Part shown: positions 7,130 through 12,360 of the stretch, in pieces
Layout of the letters: each line of letters opens with the position of its first letter
How positions within the stretch are numbered: the first letter of the stretch is position 1
Translations under genes and position numbers: made by a program
Notes under the pieces: model-generated
Told to the model about the DNA's origin: nothing
What the model saw: only the letters and a program-made list of their open reading frames with translations
Database searches by the model: none
From: Chitinispirillaceae bacterium
Lineage (GTDB): Bacteria; Fibrobacterota; Chitinivibrionia; Chitinivibrionales; Chitinispirillaceae
NCBI GenBank assembly: GCA_016926315.1
Contig: JAFGOU010000359.1
Location: 1 to 12,360, forward strand
DNA length: 12,360 bases
Reading direction: 5' to 3'

Positions 7130-8569
7130 ATGCAGGAGAGCGTCCGCTTCAATGTAGCCTGGTCCATGGCCGCGATCATAGGAAAGAACGGCTGCATGAT
7201 CGTCACCTACATGCTGCTGGCGCGCCTGCTCGAACCCTCATCCTTCGGCCTCATCGCGGTCGCCATGGTTGCCATGGGCGTGGCCTATTCTTTTATCAAT
7301 TCGGGATTTACCAGCGTGATCGTGCGGCAGCCCGCTGTTGACCGCAACCGGCTCTCTTCACTCTACTGGTTCTCTCTCGGGCTTGCCGCTGTTGCGACCG
7401 GTCTGCTTGTTCTGTCGGCCGTTCCTGTCGCCCGCCTGTTCCAGAGCGACCACCTGGTGCGGCTTGTGCTGCTGGCGGCCGCCGCGCTCGCGGCGGCCGC
7501 GCTGGGGCAGCAGCATCTGGCGCTCATGCAGCGCGAGCGCGCGTTCATGACCATTGCGCTGATCGAGATATGCTCCTCTCTCGTGGCGCTTGGCGTTGCG
7601 GTGCTGCGGGCATTTGCCGGAGCAGGTCCGGCGGCCTATTTTGAGGGCCTGATCGCGGGCAATGCCATTGCCTCCGTATGCGCAATTGTTATTGGAAAAG
7701 AGCTGTTCGTGCCGCGTCTTTTTTTTTCAAGGAAGGATCTGAGGCCTTTTTTGGGGTTCGGCATGTTCAACACTGCGGAACGCTGTATTAATTATCTGGG
7801 CGGCAATCTTGAAAAACCGATCATGGGAAAGTTTTTTTCGCTTGAGGTGCTCGGGCTGTACACCGTGGTGAATCAGCTTGTCACTCGTCCGCTCATTTTT
7901 TTTTCGGGCGCATTTTCGCGGGTCGCCTATCCGGTTTACTCCGGCCTGCAGAAGGAGCCTGCATCCCTGAACGCGCTCTACATCGCCTATACCGGCAAGC
8001 TGGCGCTTGTCGTTTTCCCCGTGTACGGGTTTTTCTACCTGTTTCGCGATACCGTGCTTTTCGTGCTGTTCGGAAGAGCATTCCTGCCTGCGCAGGAATA
8101 TATGCTTCCGCTCTGCCTGCTCGGAGCGGTCTGGTCCATAGGAAACCCGTTCGGCAGTTATCTCATGGCGCTCAACCGCGCAAAGACAGGCTTCTTTTTC
8201 AATGGGTATTCCGCGTGCCTCACCCTTGCGGTTTTTATGGCGGGCGGCAGGTTTTCGCTTGCGACCATGCTCTGGTTATGGGTCGCGGCGGTAACTTTCC
8301 TGGTCATGCCGGTGGAATGGGTGATCCGCCGCCGTTTGACCGGCATGAGCGCATGGCGATACGTGCTCGGTTTTTTACCGCATGCGGCCGCGATCGCGCT
8401 TCTGTGCCTGCTTGTTGAATTGGTGCGCGGTTATGGCGGATATGGACGCACGCTTCCGATTATTGCCGTGGAAACGGTTCTGTACTGCGCAGCGTGCGCC
8501 GTCTATTGCATTGTCCGGTACCGTCGCGCCGCGCGCGGACAGAAAGGGGAGCCGTCATGTGCGGAATAG
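7130..8569 (+). CDS. Polysaccharide/O-antigen flippase-type transporter (Wzx/MOP superfamily)
   Basis: 479 residues from ATG 7130; a TTG at 7121 would add three residues, and neither has a strong RBS. The protein is almost entirely hydrophobic helices (about 12-14). The N-terminus fits the polysaccharide-synthesis/MATE-like flippase pattern: V-R-F-N-V-A-W-S, then L-A-R-L-L-E-P-S-S-F-G-L-I-A-V-A, then F-I-N-S-G-F-T-S-V-I-V-R-Q. This resembles the WzxC/TuaB-type subgroup. Such proteins move undecaprenyl-linked oligosaccharides, or related lipid-linked glycans, across the inner membrane. The helical layout continues to a basic C-terminal tail ending S-C-A-E. The last 13 bases overlap the following amidotransferase gene, so the two are translationally coupled. 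No glycosyltransferase, polymerase or ligase is within the window, so the glycan cannot be named. Family membership is firm; substrate is inferred. Confidence 0.9.
   Translation: MQESVRFNVAWSMAAIIGKNGCMIVTYMLLARLLEPSSFGLIAVAMVAMGVAYSFINSGFTSVIVRQPAVDRNRLSSLYWFSLGLAAVATGLLVLSAVPVARLFQSDHLVRLVLLAAAALAAAALGQQHLALMQRERAFMTIALIEICSSLVALGVAVLRAFAGAGPAAYFEGLIAGNAIASVCAIVIGKELFVPRLFFSRKDLRPFLGFGMFNTAERCINYLGGNLEKPIMGKFFSLEVLGLYTVVNQLVTRPLIFFSGAFSRVAYPVYSGLQKEPASLNALYIAYTGKLALVVFPVYGFFYLFRDTVLFVLFGRAFLPAQEYMLPLCLLGAVWSIGNPFGSYLMALNRAKTGFFFNGYSACLTLAVFMAGGRFSLATMLWLWVAAVTFLVMPVEWVIRRRLTGMSAWRYVLGFLPHAAAIALLCLLVELVRGYGGYGRTLPIIAVETVLYCAACAVYCIVRYRRAARGQKGEPSCAE
8545..8550 (+). promoter_or_regulatory. 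Ribosome binding site of the AsnB-like gene inside the flippase gene
   Basis: AGGGGA lies six bases before ATG 8557, inside the final codons of the flippase. It supports the Cys2-exposing start and translational coupling. Confidence 0.65.
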
Positions 8570-10488
8570 CGGGCATTGTGGATTACGGCGGCCGCCCGGT
8601 CGAACCGGCGCTGTTGCGCGCAATGGCAGGGACGATCGCGCACCGCGGCCCTGATGATGAAGGGTATCTGCTTGTTGCGCCACAGCACGGGAAAACCCTC
8701 GCCTTCAGCGGACCAGCGAGTGATCCCGCCGTTACTGCTACGCTGCCCGACATAGCAACCGCCGCGCCCCACAAGGGATTTTGCGTGGGACTGGCGCATC
8801 GCCGGTTTTCCATAATCGACCTTACGATCGCGGGACATCAGCCGTTTGTCTCCCCGCACGGCGTATGGGCGATTGTTTACAACGGTGAAATTTACAATTA
8901 CCGGGAGTTGCGTGAGGAGCTTTCCGCGCTGGGATACTCCTTTGCATCCCACTGCGATACCGAAGTGGCGCTGTACGCTTACCGGCAATGGGGTGTCGCG
9001 TGTTTTGACCGGTTCAACGGGTTCTGGGCGCTCGCGATCTATGATCCCCAGCGCCGCAGCGTGCTTGTCAGCCGCGACCGGCTCGGCGTAAAACCGCTCT
9101 ACTACGCCGTGCAGGATAACCGGGTGTATTTCGGGTCTGAAATCAAAACGGTTTTGGCGGCGCCCGCGGTACGAAAGGCGGCCGCGCCGCATTCCAAGTC
9201 CGTAACCGACTGGTTGGCCGCAGGGCTGAAGGACCATACGCAGAACACGTTTTTTACCGGCGTTCGTTCGTTTCCGGCCGGATCGTATGCCTTTTTGGAG
9301 CCCGGATTCGAGGAGCGGACCAGGCGGTTCTGGTCGTTGCCTCTCACGCGGAAACGGGTCTTTGAACTGCCGGTGGAGAAGGCGGTCATCCGTTTTCGGG
9401 AGCTCCTTGGCGATGCGATCAACCTGCGGCTTCGCGCAGACGTGCCGCTTGCCCTGTCCCTTTCAGGCGGAATCGACTCCTCGGCGCTTCTGGCCATTGC
9501 CCGCCACGAACTGGGGGTGACGCTACCGGCGTTCACGGTCAGATTTCCCGACAAGGAGGCGGATGAATCCCCGTTCGCGTCCGCGGCCTCAAAAGCCTGC
9601 GGATCCGAGCAGCAGTGGATAGACGCACCCGCCGGTTCGTTGTGGGAAGACATCCTCCCGTTTACCGTGTTGCAGGATGAGCCGTACCATTCGCCCAACA
9701 TGCACGCCGACCAGCAGGTATGGTCGGCCATGCGGGGAAAGGGTGTCAAGGTGGCGCTTAACGGAGCGGCCGGGGACGAAAATTTCGGCGGGTACGGGTA
9801 CCACTATTCGCTCATGCAGCTCGGGCGGCTCGTTCGGGGGAATATGGGCGGATATGTACGGGAAGCGTTGCGGTGCCGCGACACCGGCTCCCGTTTCGAG
9901 GCGTTTATCAAACCTCTGGGGTATGCGATCAGGGAACGGCTGAAGAGCGGGGGCGCGCGGTCGCTGGATCTTGACGCCCGGCTCTGGCAGGACATGCGGT
10001 TCACGATCATGCCGTACTGGCTGGCGGCCGGGGACCGCAGTTACATGGGGATCCCGATCGAGATCCGCGAGCCGTTTCTCGATTACCGGATCGTTGAGTT
10101 CGCGTTTTCGCTCCCGCTGGAGTATCTGGTGCGCGGCGGCTGGCAGAAATGGATCGTCAGAAAGGCGATTGAGCCGTATCTGCCGCACGAAGTTGTCTGG
10201 CGCACCCGGAAGATGGGATTCCCGTTTCCCATGCAGCGGTTTTTCCGCCAGAGTTCGGCTATCGTCGAACTGATTGTCCGGTCAAGTACGTCACCTTATA
10301 CAAATACGTATATGCGGAAACGCTGGAAAAATGATTGGAAAATGCTGAGCTATCTGCTCTGGCATGAACGGTTTGTCGCCGGCAACGACGATTTGTTCTC
10401 GCAGATACGGCAAACAGCGTTACGCCTGGGGCCATGCCAGGGGTCATGGGTTCTGCGTCCGGCATATCTCGATTCATGCCCGGCATGA
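8557..10488 (+). CDS. asnB: Class II glutamine-dependent asparagine synthase-like amidotransferase
   Basis: 643 residues. The ATG at 8557 is chosen because it exposes the nucleophile Cys2 (M-C-G-I-A-G-I) and has AGGGGA six bases upstream; an upstream in-frame start at 8494 would bury the Cys. The N-terminal glutaminase domain (2 to about 210) has H-R-G-P-D-D-E-G (29-36), the glutamine-binding H-R-R-F-S-I-I-D (81-88), N109-G-E-I-Y-N, and C-D134-T-E, so ammonia release looks intact. The synthetase domain has the ATP-pyrophosphatase P-loop S-G-G-I-D-S-S (303-309) and a later N-G-A-A-G-D-E-N-F-G-G-Y, a variant of the usual G-Q-G-G-D-E-x-F-x-G-Y. The family uses glutamine and ATP to amidate aspartate. 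In polysaccharide clusters, homologues are proposed to amidate sugar acids or precursors. Coupling to a flippase favours that role, but ordinary asparagine synthesis cannot be excluded. Confidence 0.93.
   Translation: MCGIAGIVDYGGRPVEPALLRAMAGTIAHRGPDDEGYLLVAPQHGKTLAFSGPASDPAVTATLPDIATAAPHKGFCVGLAHRRFSIIDLTIAGHQPFVSPHGVWAIVYNGEIYNYRELREELSALGYSFASHCDTEVALYAYRQWGVACFDRFNGFWALAIYDPQRRSVLVSRDRLGVKPLYYAVQDNRVYFGSEIKTVLAAPAVRKAAAPHSKSVTDWLAAGLKDHTQNTFFTGVRSFPAGSYAFLEPGFEERTRRFWSLPLTRKRVFELPVEKAVIRFRELLGDAINLRLRADVPLALSLSGGIDSSALLAIARHELGVTLPAFTVRFPDKEADESPFASAASKACGSEQQWIDAPAGSLWEDILPFTVLQDEPYHSPNMHADQQVWSAMRGKGVKVALNGAAGDENFGGYGYHYSLMQLGRLVRGNMGGYVREALRCRDTGSRFEAFIKPLGYAIRERLKSGGARSLDLDARLWQDMRFTIMPYWLAAGDRSYMGIPIEIREPFLDYRIVEFAFSLPLEYLVRGGWQKWIVRKAIEPYLPHEVVWRTRKMGFPFPMQRFFRQSSAIVELIVRSSTSPYTNTYMRKRWKNDWKMLSYLLWHERFVAGNDDLFSQIRQTALRLGPCQGSWVLRPAYLDSCPA
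10474..10488. repeat. Perfect inverted repeat overlapping the amidotransferase stop codon
   Basis: TCATGCC-C-GGCATGA is a 7+1+7 palindrome whose last three bases are the TGA stop of the AsnB-like gene. The one-base centre is too tight for a full RNA stem, so a DNA operator or chance are the options. No matching copy was found elsewhere in the window. Confidence 0.35.
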
Positions 10489-10530
10489 CCGATGAGCAAC
10501 AAGCCGTCTGGATTTTTTGGATGGGCCGCG

Positions 10531-10572
10531 GCCGGAAAGTAAGGCGCAGTTTTCCGGCGCACCGTGTTTTTT
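10531..10572 (+). terminator. Possible terminator after the flippase-amidotransferase operon
   Basis: GCCGGAAA (10531-10538) pairs perfectly with TTTCCGGC (10551-10558) around a 12-base loop. Eight bases later comes TTTTTT, which is itself the loop of a smaller CCGTG...CACGG hairpin. The U-run does not follow the stem directly, so this is a weak intrinsic terminator at best, but its place between operon end and the next gene is right. Confidence 0.4.
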
Positions 10573-10597
10573 CACGGAGCGCTCTTCAAAATCCGTG

Positions 10598-10621
10598 GTA
10601 CATAATATATTTTTAAAATCG
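10598..10621 (+). promoter_or_regulatory. AT-rich promoter-like tract upstream of the S41 protease
   Basis: Sequence around CATAATATATTTTTAAAAT stands out in GC-rich surroundings, about 60-80 bases before ATG 10682, and contains -10-like TAATAT and TATATT hexamers. I could not fit a convincing -35 box at standard spacing, so this is a location guess rather than a defined promoter. Confidence 0.3.
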
Positions 10622-10671
10622 TTTTGCATTGCTCTTCTACTCATGAACCGCGCTTGCAGATGCGCACCTTC

Positions 10672-10676
10672 AGGAG
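10672..10676 (+). promoter_or_regulatory. Ribosome binding site of the S41 protease gene
   Basis: AGGAG five bases before ATG 10682. It favours this start over an in-frame ATG 39 bases upstream at 10643, which would add 13 residues including two Cys. Confidence 0.75.
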
Positions 10677-10681
10677 CACCA

Positions 10682-12360
10682 ATGGCCAATTCTTTTAATC
10701 GTTCCCTGTCGCGGATGCTGCAAAAACCCCCGATCGTCGGCGTCGCGGTCCTCTTTGTCGTCGTCATGGGCATCTGGATCGACGTGCCCACGGCAAAGGG
10801 CGACAGCGACAATTTTTATTCCGACATCATCCGCTTCGAGAATGTCGCCACCAAGATCCATCAGAATTACGTTGAAGATATGCAGTCGGACGAACTCATT
10901 GACAACGGGATAAAGGGGCTGTTGCGCACCCTCGATCCGCATACGAGCTATTTCAAGCGCGACCAGTATGAAGAGCTCAAGATCCATACCGAGGGCAAAT
11001 TCGGTGGTCTGGGAATACAGATTTCGATCCGCAACAAGGTGCTCACGGTAATGACGCCGATTTCCGGCACCCCGGCGGCGCGCGCCGGCATCCAGTCGGG
11101 CGATCAGATCATTACCATCGACGGGAAGTCGACCGCGGGCATTACCATTGACAAGGCGGTGAGCAAGCTTCGCGGCGAGCCTGGCACCAGGGTCACGATC
11201 ATGATCCGGCGCAAGGGCGAGGCAAAGGACATGGAGTATACGATCACCCGCGAGATCATACGGATCAAACCGGTGCCGTTTGCCGGCGTTATCGACAGCG
11301 CCATCGGCTATGTGCATCTGACCCAATTTTCGCAGGATGCGGGCGCCGAGGTCGAGAAGGCCCTACAGAAGCTGCTCAAGAATAAAATCCGGGGCTTGAT
11401 ACTTGACCTCAGGCATAATCCGGGCGGTCTCCTGCCGCAGGCGATCGACGTGGCGGATAAGTTCCTCCAGAAAAAGAGGCTCGTGGTATCGACCAGGGGC
11501 CGGACCCTTGAGCAGAACAAGGAGTTCTACTCGCGAAGCGGTTCGGTCCTTCCCGAAGACATGCCGCTCGTGGTGCTGGTTAACTATGCGAGCGCAAGCG
11601 CGTCGGAGATCGTTGCCGGCGCAATTCAGGACTGGGACCGGGGCGTTATCGTCGGGGATACCACCTTTGGCAAGGGATCGGTGCAGAGCGTGTTCCCGCT
11701 CGATAAAAAACACCATCTGAAAATGACCACCGCCTTTTACTACACCCCGTCTGGACGGTGCATCAACCGGCAGGAGAATGCGGTACGCGGTGCGGCAAAC
11801 GGCGATGATGACGACGGGGACGAGCAAGGGGCCGAAGACGGCGAAGAAAACGACGACGGCACAACCGTGGAGAAGAGCAAGGCCGTCGCGGACACCACCA
11901 TCTACCGGACCAAGGGCGGAAGAAAGATGTTCGGCGGCGGCGGCATCATTCCCGACACGATCGTCAAGCAGAAGATCCCGAACATGGTCATCCGTACGCT
12001 GTTCGGAAAGGACCTCTTTTTCCGGTTCGCCAATATCGAATATGTGCGGTTGAAGAAGCGCGATCTGCTCAAGGGGGGCGACATTGCCGTATCCCCGCGC
12101 ATCATGAAGGACTTCTATCGTTTTCTTGACTCGCTTGACTTTACTTATCAGAGTCTTTCGCAGGCCAGATTTGACGATTTCAAGCGGGCGGTGGACCTCC
12201 TCAAGGATACCGCCGCTGATACGGCGAGAAAACGGGTCGTGCTCCCGGGCGAAAAACCGAAATGGGTCGGTACCGAGCTGTCATCGCTTCAGAAAACGGT
12301 GGGCGAACTGGACACGCTGCTCACCAGGGAGAGCAGGCGCGCGGTTGCGGAAAACGAGGC
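10682..12360 (+). CDS. S41-family C-terminal processing (tail-specific) protease, C-terminus beyond the window
   Basis: The frame from ATG 10682 is open to the right edge (559 codons). Residues about 15-35 form a signal peptide or membrane anchor, so the protease acts in the periplasm. A helical segment containing L-R-T-L-D-P-H-T-S-Y-F precedes a PDZ domain (about 100-190) with the G-L-G-I-Q-I carboxylate-binding strand. The S41 core (about 200-425) carries the Ser/Lys dyad: Ser306, the middle Ser of S-A-S-A-S-E, and Lys331 in T-F-G-K-G-S-V-Q, with the expected 25-residue spacing. After Y-Y-T-P-S-G-R-C-I there is an acidic Asp/Glu/Gly-rich insertion (about 373-398), then G-G-G-G-I-I-P-D. The C-terminal domain (about 430 onward) contains charged helices. 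The family trims or degrades envelope proteins from their C-termini. A terminator-like hairpin and its own RBS suggest separate transcription from the flippase operon. Confidence 0.93.
   Translation, partial: MANSFNRSLSRMLQKPPIVGVAVLFVVVMGIWIDVPTAKGDSDNFYSDIIRFENVATKIHQNYVEDMQSDELIDNGIKGLLRTLDPHTSYFKRDQYEELKIHTEGKFGGLGIQISIRNKVLTVMTPISGTPAARAGIQSGDQIITIDGKSTAGITIDKAVSKLRGEPGTRVTIMIRRKGEAKDMEYTITREIIRIKPVPFAGVIDSAIGYVHLTQFSQDAGAEVEKALQKLLKNKIRGLILDLRHNPGGLLPQAIDVADKFLQKKRLVVSTRGRTLEQNKEFYSRSGSVLPEDMPLVVLVNYASASASEIVAGAIQDWDRGVIVGDTTFGKGSVQSVFPLDKKHHLKMTTAFYYTPSGRCINRQENAVRGAANGDDDDGDEQGAEDGEENDDGTTVEKSKAVADTTIYRTKGGRKMFGGGGIIPDTIVKQKIPNMVIRTLFGKDLFFRFANIEYVRLKKRDLLKGGDIAVSPRIMKDFYRFLDSLDFTYQSLSQARFDDFKRAVDLLKDTAADTARKRVVLPGEKPKWVGTELSSLQKTVGELDTLLTRESRRAVAENE

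Noticed and set aside
8494..8556. An upstream in-frame start for the AsnB-like gene
   Set aside because: It would place 21 residues before M-C-G-I-A and abolish the N-terminal Cys nucleophile. The RBS at 8545-8550 supports ATG 8557.
8557..10488. Lasso-peptide cyclase (asparagine synthetase-like) as an alternative identity
   Set aside because: The glutaminase residues (Cys2, N109-G-E, D134) are intact, whereas lasso cyclases usually have a degenerate glutaminase domain. No precursor peptide or leader peptidase is nearby; the neighbour is a flippase.
10434..10616. A 60-codon plus-strand frame overlapping the end of the amidotransferase gene
   Set aside because: It overlaps the well-supported AsnB-like frame, has low-complexity Met/Gly/Ser content, and runs through the putative terminator.
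10643..10681. ATG 10643 as the protease start
   Set aside because: It is in frame, but AGGAG at 10672-10676 sits correctly for ATG 10682 and the 13 extra residues contain Cys/Arg-rich sequence unlike a signal peptide start.
1..12360. tRNA, rRNA, CRISPR array, transposase, integrase or phage genes
   Set aside because: I looked for them on both strands and found none. The only repeats are the in-frame fn3 units and short palindromes.

Overview
The window looks like chromosomal DNA from a diderm bacterium of moderately high GC. It holds large Cys-anchored surface lipoproteins, a Hanks-type kinase with an extracytoplasmic PEGA tail, a tailspeptidase of the type that ends its catalytic domain with a GGGGIIPD-like loop, and long AT-richer intergenic stretches. 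The lipoprotein start, Cys-T-R-D-N-P-F-D followed by N-P-D-Y, resembles lipoproteins I associate with Fibrobacterota (Chitinispirillia/Chitinivibrionia-like lineages). That placement is from memory and is low to moderate confidence. No tRNA, rRNA, CRISPR array, insertion sequence or phage gene is visible.

Layout. (1) Positions 1-3644, minus strand: one uninterrupted reading frame of at least 1,214 codons that runs off the left edge. It encodes a giant exported lipoprotein built of PKD-like, Ig/glucodextranase-like, cadherin-like and fibronectin type III modules. The last fn3 units are almost identical in DNA. A strong candidate sigma-54 (-24/-12) promoter lies about 65-80 bases upstream of its start. 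(2) 3645-4206: a 560-base divergent intergenic region without a convincing gene, containing a small GC-rich palindrome. (3) 4207-6189, plus: a membrane Ser/Thr kinase with two C-terminal PEGA domains. (4) 6261-7001, minus: an exported TPR-like protein with two membrane helices, convergent with the kinase and separated from it by a bulged hairpin terminator. (5) 7130-10488, plus: a two-gene, overlapping operon of a polysaccharide flippase (Wzx/MOP type) and a class II glutamine-dependent asparagine synthase-like amidotransferase. (6) 10682 to the right edge, plus: an S41 C-terminal processing protease with a PDZ domain and an acidic insertion, truncated by the window.

The theme is the cell envelope. 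The genes cover a surface adhesin-like lipoprotein, a kinase sensing outside the membrane, a periplasmic TPR protein, export (and possibly amidation) of a surface glycan, and periplasmic proteolysis. The flippase and amidotransferase are almost certainly co-translated. Links among the other units are only by proximity. I see no clear new defence or mobile system. The best leads are the sigma-54 site on the giant lipoprotein gene, recent fn3 repeat amplification, and an unusual kinase domain (HCD instead of HRD, plus an insertion between subdomains VIII and IX).
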